From positions 62,001 through 126,000 of the forward strand of contig JADLCX010000089.1 in NCBI GenBank assembly GCA_020846975.1: 64,000 nt of DNA, in the 5' to 3' direction. The DNA comes from Phycisphaerales bacterium. Lineage in GTDB: Bacteria; Planctomycetota; Phycisphaerae; Phycisphaerales; UBA1924. The notes under the pieces are model-generated. The model was given only the letters and a program-made list of their open reading frames with translations. It was not told where the DNA came from and searched no databases. Shown piece after piece: positions 44,274 to 52,596 of the stretch (positions are counted from its first letter, which is position 1; every line of letters starts with the position of its first letter). The position numbers and the translations under genes are program-made.

Positions 44274-45932
44274 ATGTGGCGCGGGATCTCGCTCGCCAAC
44301 AAGTGCCTGTTGCTGTTCGGAGCGGCCGTGCTGCTGGTGGTGTTCAGCGCGCTGAGCATCCCGTGGCTGCGGATGAACGCGCTGGTCGATGAGGCCCAGA
44401 AGGAGCTCTCGCGGCAGCTGGTCGAGGCGTGGCGACAGGGCCTGACGACCACGACGCAGCCCGGACCGTTCGTGCACCCCGGCGCGCGGGCCACGCTGAG
44501 CGATGCCGAGGTGTGGTACGTCGGCCCGGAGGAGGTCTCTCCGCCGGCGCAGGGCCGGATCGACAGGTTCCTCGTCGATGCCTGGAGGGGCTTCCGCGAG
44601 AACAAGAGCGACAACGAGCGGCACGAGGCGTCGTGGGAGGGCACCAACCGCGAGTACAAGTATGCGCGCGCGGCACGCGATGCCGACGAGGGCGGCGCGC
44701 TCAAGGGCATGTTCGTGCTCAAGCGCACCTCGACCGGCGCGGCGCGGCTGATGGTCATCAACACCGCCTACCTCCTGAGCGCGGGGCTGATCGCGCTGGG
44801 GCTGGCGGTGCTGGCGTTCTACCTGATCACGACGCGGCTGATCCTCTCGCCGGTACGCTCGCTCAAGGAGACCGCCGAGATCGTGCGCGAGGGCAACCTT
44901 GCCACGAGGTCCGACATCCAGACCGGCGATGAGTTCGAGGAGTTGAGCGAGACGTTCAATCAGATGCTGGAGAACCTGACCGAGAGCCAGGACCAGCTCC
45001 GCGCGATCAACACCTCGCTGGACCTGAAGGTCAACGAGCTGAGCGAACGGAATGTCGCGCTCTTCGAGGCCAACAAGCTCAAGGGCGAGTTTCTGGCGAA
45101 CGTGAGCCACGAGCTCAGGACGCCGCTGAACTCGATCATCGGGTTTACGGAGTTGCTGCTCGAGGCCGTGGAGAAAGAGGCCGAGGCGGGCGACGACTCC
45201 ACGCGGTTGAGCAAGCGGCGGCGCTACCTCGAGAACATCCACAACTCCGGACGCTCCTTGCTGGAGATGATCAACGGCCTGCTCGACATGGCCAAGCTGG
45301 ACGCCGGGAAGATGGAGTTGAAGCTGGGCCCCGTGAACCTCAGGGACGCGTGCGAGGGCTGGGCCGCGCTGTTCCGGCCGCTGGCCGACCGGGGCGGTGT
45401 GGAGCTGGTGGTGGATTCCGGATCGGAGCTCCAGACGATCGAGACCGACAGCGAGAAGCTGCAGCAGGTGGTCGTAAACCTGATGAGCAACGCGATCAAG
45501 TTCACCAGCGAGAAGGCGGCGGACGAGCGGGCGTCGGGCACGAGCAAGGGCGACCCGGCGCGCGTGACGCTCCGGGCCGAGCGCCTGGTGGGGCGCGGCA
45601 GCGAGGGCCTCGCGGCCGAAGATCGCGTGAGGATCAGCGTGCGCGACACCGGGCCGGGCATCGCCCCGGAAGATCAGAAGAGGATCTTCGAGAAGTTCCA
45701 GCAACTCGATAGCGGGCACACGCGCCGGCACACCGGGACCGGGCTGGGCCTGGCCATCACCAAGGAACTCTGCTCGATGCTGCAGGGCGAGCTGCAACTT
45801 GAGAGCGAGCCCGGCCGCGGCTCGATGTTCAGCGTGATCCTGCCCATGAAACTCAGCCCGGAACGGGCCAAGGAGATGCGGCTGGAGATGGCGTTCCGCG
45901 GCCAGCTCGCGGCCCAGAAAGAGCGGGCATGA
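44274..45932 (+). CDS. Membrane-bound sensor histidine kinase (orphan)
   Basis: 552 residues from the ATG at 44274. Two transmembrane helices (about 8-30 and 160-187) flank a ~130-residue periplasmic sensor region without a recognised fold. Then HAMP (about 188-240), a coiled-coil, HisKA with phospho-acceptor His279 in NVSHELRTPLN, and HATPase with N-box NLMSNAIKF, G1 DTGPGI, F-box FEKFQQ and G2 GTGLGLAI. A response regulator is not adjacent, so its partner and target are unknown. A perfect hairpin follows the stop. Confidence 0.94.
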   Translation: MWRGISLANKCLLLFGAAVLLVVFSALSIPWLRMNALVDEAQKELSRQLVEAWRQGLTTTTQPGPFVHPGARATLSDAEVWYVGPEEVSPPAQGRIDRFLVDAWRGFRENKSDNERHEASWEGTNREYKYARAARDADEGGALKGMFVLKRTSTGAARLMVINTAYLLSAGLIALGLAVLAFYLITTRLILSPVRSLKETAEIVREGNLATRSDIQTGDEFEELSETFNQMLENLTESQDQLRAINTSLDLKVNELSERNVALFEANKLKGEFLANVSHELRTPLNSIIGFTELLLEAVEKEAEAGDDSTRLSKRRRYLENIHNSGRSLLEMINGLLDMAKLDAGKMELKLGPVNLRDACEGWAALFRPLADRGGVELVVDSGSELQTIETDSEKLQQVVVNLMSNAIKFTSEKAADERASGTSKGDPARVTLRAERLVGRGSEGLAAEDRVRISVRDTGPGIAPEDQKRIFEKFQQLDSGHTRRHTGTGLGLAITKELCSMLQGELQLESEPGRGSMFSVILPMKLSPERAKEMRLEMAFRGQLAAQKERA

Positions 45933-45934
45933 CG

Positions 45935-45964
45935 CTCCGGCTCCGCGACACCGCGGAGCCGGAG
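45935..45964. terminator. Long perfect hairpin between histidine kinase and dockerin-tailed gene
   Basis: 13-base perfect arms (CTCCGGCTCCGCG / CGCGGAGCCGGAG) with an ACAC loop, starting three bases after the kinase stop and 28 bases before the stop of the converging gene. Probably ends both transcripts despite lacking a T-run. Confidence 0.5.
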
Positions 45965-45991
45965 CCTGAGCTCGCCGCTACGGGATACGGC

Positions 45992-46657
45992 TCACTCGTT
46001 GCAACCCGCGAAGTACAGAGCCAGGAAATCGAAGATGTCCTGAACACTCACATCGCCCGAGTTGTCGATATCGGCCGCGGCGTCGTTGGCGAAGTACGCC
46101 GTAAGGAAATCGAAGATGTCCTGCACGCTTCGATTGCCGTCACCATTGAAATCGGCGCGGCAGACAGGCGTGTAGGTCAGTTCGACCCGCGAGTCCGCGC
46201 TGAACGAACCCGCGAAAGGATGCAGCTCGCCGACATCATCGAGCGGGCCCGAGAGATCGAAGCTCCAGCGGCCCGGCACGATCGTGCCGTTGAACGCCGA
46301 GGTCGGGACCGTCGCGGTGAACGTGCCGTTCCCGGACCAGCCGAGATCGGCGCCCGTGATGTAGATGAACCCGTCGCCGGGTCCGTTGACGGCGGCCGTC
46401 ATGACGAACGTCAGGCCCGCGGCGTCGAACGGAGTGCCGTCGTCGAGTGAGCCGGTGGTAAAGGCCAGGTGCACGGTGCTGCCCGTGATCGTCGCGCCCT
46501 CCAGATTGGGCTCGGCAAACGTGGGGACGAAGAGCAACTGGTAGAGGCCGAACGTCTGCGGTTCATCGGGAAAGAAGTCAACGGAGTACGTGTCGGCGAC
46601 AGCCGCCGATGCCGAACAAGAAAGCACGCCGAGAATCATCGCGGTACGAATACGCAA
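45992..46657 (-). CDS. Secreted protein with C-terminal dockerin-like repeats (Phycisphaerales type)
   Basis: 221 residues if translation starts at the TTG at 46657, supported by GGAG seven bases upstream and by giving the signal peptide a basic start (MRIRTAMILGVLSCSASAAVA); the ATG at 46639 is the alternative. The middle is a beta-rich domain with GTFTATVPTSAFNGTI-like strands. The last 55 residues hold two repeats, CRADFNGDGNRSVQDIFDFL and ADIDNSGDVSVQDIFDFLAL, each an EF-hand-like calcium loop plus helix, bracketed by cysteines and ending AGCNE. This tail is common in exported proteins of Phycisphaerales and may anchor them to the cell surface. Confidence 0.85.
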   Translation of the reverse strand: MRIRTAMILGVLSCSASAAVADTYSVDFFPDEPQTFGLYQLLFVPTFAEPNLEGATITGSTVHLAFTTGSLDDGTPFDAAGLTFVMTAAVNGPGDGFIYITGADLGWSGNGTFTATVPTSAFNGTIVPGRWSFDLSGPLDDVGELHPFAGSFSADSRVELTYTPVCRADFNGDGNRSVQDIFDFLTAYFANDAAADIDNSGDVSVQDIFDFLALYFAGCNE

Positions 46658-46923
46658 GGGAGTTCTCCAGAGAATGATGGGTTCCGACTCTCCTGCCGCA
46701 CGGCCGCGACGCGCGGCACTCGGGGGGCGGCGGAGTTGTCGAACGTTGGATGCATACGACACGATCACCGTTGCGGTTTTGCGGATCGGGAGTGCAAGTA
46801 CATCACGGAGGCTGATTCGGTCGGCAACCGGACGGTTCGCCCGCGCTCCCGGACACATCCGGCTTGGAAACGCCGGACTGCGAACCTACCCTTGACCTCC
46901 AATACACACAGGAGAAGCAACCG

Positions 46924-47394
46924 ATGGAAACCACGCTGATCATTCTCAAGCCAGACGCCGTCCAGCGCGGCCTGATGGGTCGCATCATCACGCGGTTCGA
47001 GGAAAAAGGACTGCAGATCGTCGGGTGCAAGTTGATGCAGATCAGCGGCGACTTGGCGGCGACGCACTATGGAGCGCACAAGGACAAGCCGTTTTACAAG
47101 GGCCTCGTCGCGTTCATGACCTCCAGCCCCGTGCTGGTGCTCGCGATCCGCGGCAACGGCGCGATCACGATCGCCCGCAACATGATGGGCGCGACGTTCG
47201 GCAGCAAGGCCAACCCCGGCACCATCCGAGGCGACTTTGGCGTGAGCAACTCGTTCAACCTGATCCACGGCTCCGACAGCCCGGACGCCGCCGAGCGCGA
47301 GCTTGGCCTGTTCTTCGGCAAGGGTGAAGTGCTCCCGTGGAACCGCGGCGGTGACAACTGGATCTACGATATGAGCGGCGGCAAGGTGGAGTGA
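46924..47394 (+). CDS. ndk: Nucleoside diphosphate kinase
   Basis: 156 residues from the ATG at 46924, preceded by AGGAG. Balances NTP pools by phosphotransfer through a His. METTLIILKPDAVQRGLMG opening, the KPFYKGLVAFMTS and RGDFGVSNSFNLIHGSDS blocks with the phospho-accepting His (~121), and the WNRGGDNWIYD end are as in the family. Divergent from the dockerin-tailed gene with a 266-base gap that must hold both promoters; none is convincing by eye. A GC-rich hairpin lies 30 bases past the stop. Confidence 0.95.
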   Translation: METTLIILKPDAVQRGLMGRIITRFEEKGLQIVGCKLMQISGDLAATHYGAHKDKPFYKGLVAFMTSSPVLVLAIRGNGAITIARNMMGATFGSKANPGTIRGDFGVSNSFNLIHGSDSPDAAERELGLFFGKGEVLPWNRGGDNWIYDMSGGKVE

Positions 47395-47424
47395 TCGTCC
47401 GGCCGGAACTCGGAGATACGACAA

Positions 47425-47446
47425 GGCCCCGGCTCGAGCCGGGGCC
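47425..47446. terminator. Bidirectional hairpin between ndk and csrA
   Basis: GGCCCCGGCTC / GAGCCGGGGCC, an 11-base perfect stem with essentially no loop, between the converging stops of ndk (47394) and csrA (47485). Followed by TGTTCATT rather than a clean T-run. Confidence 0.6.
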
Positions 47447-47484
47447 TGTTCATTCATGGCCGGTCGAACACGCTCGGATGATGC

Positions 47485-47718
47485 TTACCCCGGCTGGGCC
47501 GCGACCGCCCCACCCTTGTTGATCGCCGCGATCACCTGCGGGCGATCCTCGACGATCTGATTGGCGACCTCGCGTCTGTGCACATCGATGTTTCGCGGGA
47601 AGTCGAACGCGATCCGGACGCGGTCGCCCTTGATTGATGCGATACGAACGATCCCGATCGGGTTGGCCGGATCGCCGATGACAACTTCTTCGTTTTCGCG
47701 GCGGGTGATGACGAGCAT
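47485..47718 (-). CDS. csrA: Carbon storage regulator, CsrA family
   Basis: 77 residues. The MLVITRRENEEVVIGDPAN opening, IVRIASIKGDRVRIAFDFPRN (quoted in part) and IDVHRREVANQIVED match CsrA/RsmA, including Arg44-equivalent and the VHR(R/E) RNA-contact region. Small dimeric RNA-binding protein that represses or stabilises mRNAs by binding GGA in hairpin loops. The acidic/hydrophobic tail after residue 60 is a little longer than in E. coli. Its own leader carries a GGA-loop hairpin over the ribosome binding site (47721-47733), suggesting autoregulation. Confidence 0.92.
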   Translation of the reverse strand: MLVITRRENEEVVIGDPANPIGIVRIASIKGDRVRIAFDFPRNIDVHRREVANQIVEDRPQVIAAINKGGAVAAQPG

Positions 47719-47720
47719 TT

Positions 47721-47733
47721 GGACCTCCAGTCC
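47721..47733 (-). promoter_or_regulatory. Candidate CsrA-binding hairpin over the csrA ribosome binding site
   Basis: The minus strand reads GGACTGGAGGTCC, a GGAC/GTCC stem with TGGAG in the loop, three bases before the csrA ATG. The loop GGAG is also the Shine-Dalgarno sequence. This is the arrangement of classic CsrA autoregulatory sites. Confidence 0.5.
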
Positions 47734-47880
47734 CCTTGCTTTCGTGGCTCCGGCTCAACGGCCTCCGACCTGTCGGATGATACCACGAGGGCCACCTGAT
47801 CCCAACGAAAAACCGGTCCGTGGGCGGCCCGTGGAAAGGAAGCTGAGCAAAGACTACCCGCAAACCCCCAAAACAGGTGG

Positions 47881-48117
47881 CTATTCGACCGCCTCCACCC
47901 GCGTGATCTCCGGAACGTGCTCGCGGAGGTTGCGTTCGATACCGACCTGAAGCGTTACCGAGGAAGATGGGCAACCTACGCACGCGCCGTGAAGGCGAAT
48001 CCGGACGACCTTCTCGGGGGTGATCTCCACCATCTCTACATCGCCGCCATCTGCTTGAACCGCGGGCCTGATGAGGTCGATGACCATCGCCACGCGATCG
48101 GCCAGGGACTCGGGCAT
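47881..48117 (-). CDS. NifU-like C-terminal domain protein (iron-sulfur scaffold)
   Basis: 78 residues from the ATG at 48117, the start giving typical family length; longer frames would run into the divergent gene. MPESLADRVAMVIDLIRPAV, QADGGDVEMVEI, then LHGACVGCPSSSVTLQVGIE with the CxxC cluster ligands match NifU C-terminal/Nfu proteins that assemble and deliver Fe-S clusters. The suf or isc genes are not in view. Divergent from the exported 537-residue protein. Confidence 0.88.
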   Translation of the reverse strand: MPESLADRVAMVIDLIRPAVQADGGDVEMVEITPEKVVRIRLHGACVGCPSSSVTLQVGIERNLREHVPEITRVEAVE

Positions 48118-48241
48118 CGGACGCCGGACGGGAGGGCTGCCCTCGTCCGGGGTGCTCTCGATCGGCTTGGAGGAGATGGTCGGTCGGAGTCGGGCCAAGG
48201 TCCAAGATGGTAGGTCGGCTTGGCGCACTACTGTTGCATCG

Positions 48242-49855
48242 ATGATCAAGCGGAGTCAGCAACGCGGGGCGTGCGTGGTCGTGGCGTTGGTTTTGGCGTG
48301 TCCGAGCCTCGGCGGGTGGGCGCCGAGCGTCGCTCGGGCGGAGGCTCTGGGGTGGCTCGATCCGGAAGACGATGTCACGATCATCCTCGATGCGGACGCG
48401 GGCGCGAACAAGCGGACCAAGGCCGTCGATCGGCTGTGGGAAGCCGCGGAAGCCGGGCGATACGACCGTGCGGCCGCGCGTGAGACGCTGAAGACCGTCA
48501 TCTGGAAGAGCAGCGCGCCGTCTCCTCTGAGGCAGGCGGTTCTGGCCAAGCTTCTTTCGGATGCGAGCCCCGGCGCGATCGCCGATACCCGTAAACTGCT
48601 GCGCCTGCGCATGCCGACCGAATCACAATGGCCGGTGATCGACGACATCTGCAGGGCGATCACGGCGAGAGCGGGCGATCAGGCGTGGCGAGAGATGACC
48701 GGTGCGCTGGTCAGGTCGTATGCGCGGCGGGTGCCGACACCGCCGGATGCGGACCGGCCCGAGCGGGGCGCGCTGCTCGCGCTCTATCCGGGCGAATCGA
48801 TCGAGCAGATCGCGTTCAAGGTCTACCTGAAACCGGCCGGCGAGATCAACGGCGGTGAACTGTCGGGACAAGCGCCGGAGCTCGTCGAAAAGCAGCGGGA
48901 CGCGGCGTGGGAACTTCTGGGGAGGCTGGATCCGAACGGAGGTGTTCGTGCGTCCATGATGGCCGCCGCGCCGCAGGACGATCCCGCTCTGCGCCCGATC
49001 GCTCGGTGCGCTCAGGAACTGAAGGTCGTGCCCGTGACCGGGTCCGAGTTGTCGTGGGCCAAACGGTTGATCGAGGGAGCGGATGCGGGAGGCGAGGGCG
49101 CGGCGTGGTGGTCGGAATCGAGCGCGGCGGTTGGCAAACTGAACGGCGACCAGCTCAAGGGCCTGCAACTCCGCCACATCGAGCCGGTGCGATGGGCTGC
49201 CAAGCACAAGCCCGATTGGCTCGCGACCGACCGGGACACCCTGCTCTCCGAACTCGAACGGCGGCTGGATGGCCGCCGCGTGTGGCGCAAGACCGCCGAC
49301 ATGGGCGACAGCGGCCGGCTGAGCAAAGAGTCATTGAAGGACTGGCGCGATGCGCTGGTGTGGGGTGATGCGCTGGCGATCCTGGTGATTGATGATGCCC
49401 TGCGGAGCGCGGGCGTCGCGAGCGAGCTGTTCGCGCAGGCCGCCGCCGACCGGGCCGACTCGAGCACGGAGTATGGAGGCGGCCTGTGGGCGGCCGAGCC
49501 CGTGCCGGGCGGTTCGACGAACCCGAAATGGACGGTGAAGGACAACTCGTTCGTGGTCAAGGGCTTCAATCCGCGGCCGGGCCAGCGCGTGAATGACCGC
49601 ACCTTCGTGGCGCCGGAGGCGCTGTTCACCGCCGATGGCGCAGGCGGGCGGGTCCTGTGCCATTATCACTTCCATGTTCAGACCGACAACAACGCCGACT
49701 ACGCCGGGCCGGGCGTGGGCGACATGGAGTACGCCGCCACGCACGGCCGGGCCTGCCTGGTGCTGACGAGCGTCAAGAAGGGCGTGCTGAACGCTGACTA
49801 CTACCAGCGGAACGGCGTGACCATCGATCTTGGAGAGCTCAAGGAAAGCCGATAA
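48242..49855 (+). CDS. Exported protein of unknown function
   Basis: 537 residues from the ATG at 48242. A signal peptide (hydrophobic core ACVVVALVLACPSLGG, cleavage near ARA|EA at ~33) is followed by a helical, Trp-containing middle with many Leu/Arg. The C-terminal ~65 residues are the best-conserved-looking part: RVLCHYHFHVQTDNNADYAG, MEYAATHGRACLVLTSV, then NADYYQRNGVTIDLGEL. The HYHFH cluster could bind metal or contribute to an active site. I do not recognise the family. 63 bases before the M48 protease gene, same strand. Confidence 0.7.
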   Translation: MIKRSQQRGACVVVALVLACPSLGGWAPSVARAEALGWLDPEDDVTIILDADAGANKRTKAVDRLWEAAEAGRYDRAAARETLKTVIWKSSAPSPLRQAVLAKLLSDASPGAIADTRKLLRLRMPTESQWPVIDDICRAITARAGDQAWREMTGALVRSYARRVPTPPDADRPERGALLALYPGESIEQIAFKVYLKPAGEINGGELSGQAPELVEKQRDAAWELLGRLDPNGGVRASMMAAAPQDDPALRPIARCAQELKVVPVTGSELSWAKRLIEGADAGGEGAAWWSESSAAVGKLNGDQLKGLQLRHIEPVRWAAKHKPDWLATDRDTLLSELERRLDGRRVWRKTADMGDSGRLSKESLKDWRDALVWGDALAILVIDDALRSAGVASELFAQAAADRADSSTEYGGGLWAAEPVPGGSTNPKWTVKDNSFVVKGFNPRPGQRVNDRTFVAPEALFTADGAGGRVLCHYHFHVQTDNNADYAGPGVGDMEYAATHGRACLVLTSVKKGVLNADYYQRNGVTIDLGELKESR

Positions 49856-49918
49856 AGGATTCGCGCTCCGCGCGAGGATCTTCGCACGAAGCGGACCCGG
49901 ACCCCAGCGAAGGATCGC

Positions 49919-51640
49919 TTGCTCCACCTGCTGATCATCGCCCTGTTCATCGTGATCGCGCTGCACGACTCGGTGGCGGGCGGCGGTCGCTTCGGCGTGG
50001 CGCCCGAGACAGCGCCCGCGACCACCGAGGTGTGGGTGGTCACGCTCGGGCCGATGCTCACCCTGGCGCTCGGAACGGTCGTCTCGATCAAGGTTCTCGC
50101 GCGACGCGTGGCCGAACGGGGTTCGATGCGTGCTCTCGCGGCGGCGGACCGGGTGCTGGCGATCTCCCGCGTCTCGGCCTTGCTGCTCCACGCCGGCAAT
50201 GTGCTCGCGCTGGGGTGGATGGGCGCGGTGCGGGGCGTGGTTGGCGATGTGGTGGCGATCGACGAGCTCCTGGCCATCGCGCCGCCGCTGCTGGTCGTCA
50301 TCGTGGGTTGGTGGGCATACTTCCCGATCGAGGCTCGAGTCCGGGAATCGACGATGTACCGGCTTCTCGAGACCGGGCAGCCGCAGTACCCGATGGTCTC
50401 GCGCGGGCGGTTTGTGATGTTGCAGCTGAGGCACCAGATCCTGCTCACGCTCGTGCCGCTGTCGATGATCGCGATCTGGAGCGAGGGGCTGGAAAGGGGG
50501 CTCTCGCGGATGGCGCGAGCCGACCCGGAGCGAGGGCCCGCGGGCCGCATCGGCGCCTGGCTTGCCGATGACGCGAACCTGACTGCCGCGCAGACGCTCC
50601 TGCAACTGGCGGGCGTCGTGATCATCTTCGCGCTCAGCCCGCTGGTCCTGAGGCGCGTGTGGGACACGGTACGGCTGACTTCCGGCCCGTTGCACGACCG
50701 GCTGATGAGGCTCTGTCGCGCCAGCGGCGTCAGCATCCGCGGCCTGCTGGTGTGGCGAACGCACGGCACGATGCTCAACGGCGCGGTCATCGGGCTGGTC
50801 GGGCCGCTGCGGTACATCCTGCTGACGGATGCGCTGCTCGATCAGCTGCCTGAGCGGCAGATCGAAGCGGTCATGGCCCATGAGATCGGACACGCCCGGC
50901 ACGCGCACATGCCGTGGCTGGCGGGGAGCCTGCTCGCCGGCTTCGGCGGTGTCGCGCTGCTGGTCGGAACCGCGATCTGGGGCGGGCTGCTCGTGATCGA
51001 CGCGGCCGGTCACGGAGCGTTCGCGGAGTGGCTCGCGATGTCTTCGCTGCTGACCGGGGGAATGGCCGTGTGCTCGTTCGCGGGGGCGCTCACCGTCTTC
51101 GGGTTTGTCAGCCGACGGTTTGAGTGGCAGGCGGATGCGTTTGCCGTGCAGCAGCTCAGCCGAGCCATGGAGGCCGAGACCGGCGCGCGGAGCGTAACAA
51201 CGTCGGCCATGCTCAACTCTCCGGGCATCATTTCGACCGTCGATCCGCGAGCATGCGCCTCAGTGATTTCCGCGGACGCGAACCTGGACATGTCGCTCGA
51301 ATCGCCTGCGGCAACCGTCCGCCCCGAAGCGGTCGCGGCGATGGTCGGGGCGCTCGACAGCGTGGCGACGCTCAACCACCTGTCTCGTGCGCGGTTCACG
51401 TGGCGTCACGGCTCGATCGCCTACCGGCAGCGAAGGCTGCTCGCGATGAGCGGGCGACCGCTGGGACCGCAGAGGATCGACGGCATCTCACGCTGGCTCA
51501 AGCGCGCGGTTGCGATCGGACTGGTTCTCCTCGTGACCATGTTCGTGCTTGAGAGCACGGTGCTTCGGGGCGGTGATGGGCGTGATGATCCGAGCCTCGA
51601 CTCCACGCGGCAACACGCGCCGGAACGGGGGCGGAGATGA
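49919..51640 (+). CDS. M48-family integral membrane metalloprotease
   Basis: 573 residues from a TTG with AAGGAT eight bases upstream. At least four hydrophobic segments in the first 200 residues and two more after the active site place it in the inner membrane. The zinc motif is MAHEIGHARHAH (HEIGH at ~320), followed by a Glu ligand region (RRFEWQADAFAVQQL, ~400) as in HtpX/Ste24-type M48 peptidases. Such proteases act in membrane quality control. Overlaps dapF by four bases. Confidence 0.87.
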   Translation: MLHLLIIALFIVIALHDSVAGGGRFGVAPETAPATTEVWVVTLGPMLTLALGTVVSIKVLARRVAERGSMRALAAADRVLAISRVSALLLHAGNVLALGWMGAVRGVVGDVVAIDELLAIAPPLLVVIVGWWAYFPIEARVRESTMYRLLETGQPQYPMVSRGRFVMLQLRHQILLTLVPLSMIAIWSEGLERGLSRMARADPERGPAGRIGAWLADDANLTAAQTLLQLAGVVIIFALSPLVLRRVWDTVRLTSGPLHDRLMRLCRASGVSIRGLLVWRTHGTMLNGAVIGLVGPLRYILLTDALLDQLPERQIEAVMAHEIGHARHAHMPWLAGSLLAGFGGVALLVGTAIWGGLLVIDAAGHGAFAEWLAMSSLLTGGMAVCSFAGALTVFGFVSRRFEWQADAFAVQQLSRAMEAETGARSVTTSAMLNSPGIISTVDPRACASVISADANLDMSLESPAATVRPEAVAAMVGALDSVATLNHLSRARFTWRHGSIAYRQRRLLAMSGRPLGPQRIDGISRWLKRAVAIGLVLLVTMFVLESTVLRGGDGRDDPSLDSTRQHAPERGRR

Positions 51641-52563
51641 CGATCCGCTTTGTGAAGATGCACGGGTGCGGCAACGACTACGTGTACATCGACGCGATCA
51701 ACCAGCCGCGGGTCGCCGCGTTGATCGGGTCGGCCGGGTGGCGTCGCCTGGTCGTTCGCATGAGCGACCGGCACAAGGGGATCGGGTCTGACGGCGTCAT
51801 CGCCCTGTGCAGACCGACGCCGGCGGGCGCGAGGCAAGGCGCGTGCGTGCGGATGCGGATGTTCAACGCGGATGCGAGTGAAGGGAAGATGTGCGGGAAC
51901 GGGGTCCGGTGCGTGGCGAAGTTCGCGCACGACCGGCTGGGGATCAAGGCCAGACCGATCAGAGTGCAGACGGGCGCTGGCGTGCTGGCGATCGACTACC
52001 GGCGCTCGAACGGCCGGCTGGCGGTGGCCACGGCGGATATGGGCAGGCCGGGCGTCAGGCCGATCGACGTGGGCGTGCGTCTCTCGAAACTCTCGTTCTC
52101 AGGTGTGGATCACCACTCGGGGATCGAGTGCGGACCGGAGCACGAAGTGTGGATCGGCACGTTCGTATCGATGGGCAATCCTCATTTGGTGCTGTTCAGC
52201 GATGGGAACCCCGGCCGCTTCGACTCCATACGCGCGTTGGACGCGTTTGATCTGGCCAGGTTCGGACCCGCCATCGAACGCCACCCGGCGTTCCGGGATC
52301 GGATCAACATCCACTTCGTGGTCAGGCAGGCTCGGCGCGAGGCGACCATGCGGACCTGGGAGCGAGGCAGCGGGATCACCCAAGCCTGCGGTACCGGGGC
52401 GTGCGCGGTGCTGGTCGCGGGGGTGTTGACGGGACGCCTGGGGCGATCAGCGCTGCTCCACCTTCCCGGAGGAGACCTGCGGATCAGGTGGGATGACCGG
52501 AGCGGTCACGTGCTGATGACCGGACCGGCGGAGGATGTGTTTGAGGGTGAGTATCGGGCTTGA
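51637..52563 (+). CDS. dapF: Diaminopimelate epimerase
   Basis: Interconverts LL- and meso-diaminopimelate for lysine and peptidoglycan. 308 residues: FVKMHGCGNDYVYID opening, the first catalytic Cys in EGKMCGNGVRC and the second in TQACGTGACA, with MGNPHLVLF and GSGIT at the expected places. Starts inside the M48 stop (ATGA). An insertion of about 15 residues sits near 60. Followed after 33 bases by an M20 hydrolase. Confidence 0.94.
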   Translation: MTIRFVKMHGCGNDYVYIDAINQPRVAALIGSAGWRRLVVRMSDRHKGIGSDGVIALCRPTPAGARQGACVRMRMFNADASEGKMCGNGVRCVAKFAHDRLGIKARPIRVQTGAGVLAIDYRRSNGRLAVATADMGRPGVRPIDVGVRLSKLSFSGVDHHSGIECGPEHEVWIGTFVSMGNPHLVLFSDGNPGRFDSIRALDAFDLARFGPAIERHPAFRDRINIHFVVRQARREATMRTWERGSGITQACGTGACAVLVAGVLTGRLGRSALLHLPGGDLRIRWDDRSGHVLMTGPAEDVFEGEYRA

Positions 52564-52596
52564 GATGCGGCTTGCATCGAGGCAGAGGCACGAGGC

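Noticed and set aside
43698-45797. Minus-strand frame of 699 codons opposite the histidine kinase
   Set aside because: The kinase on the plus strand has complete HAMP, HisKA and HATPase motifs. The antisense product is Arg/Leu-rich with no motif.
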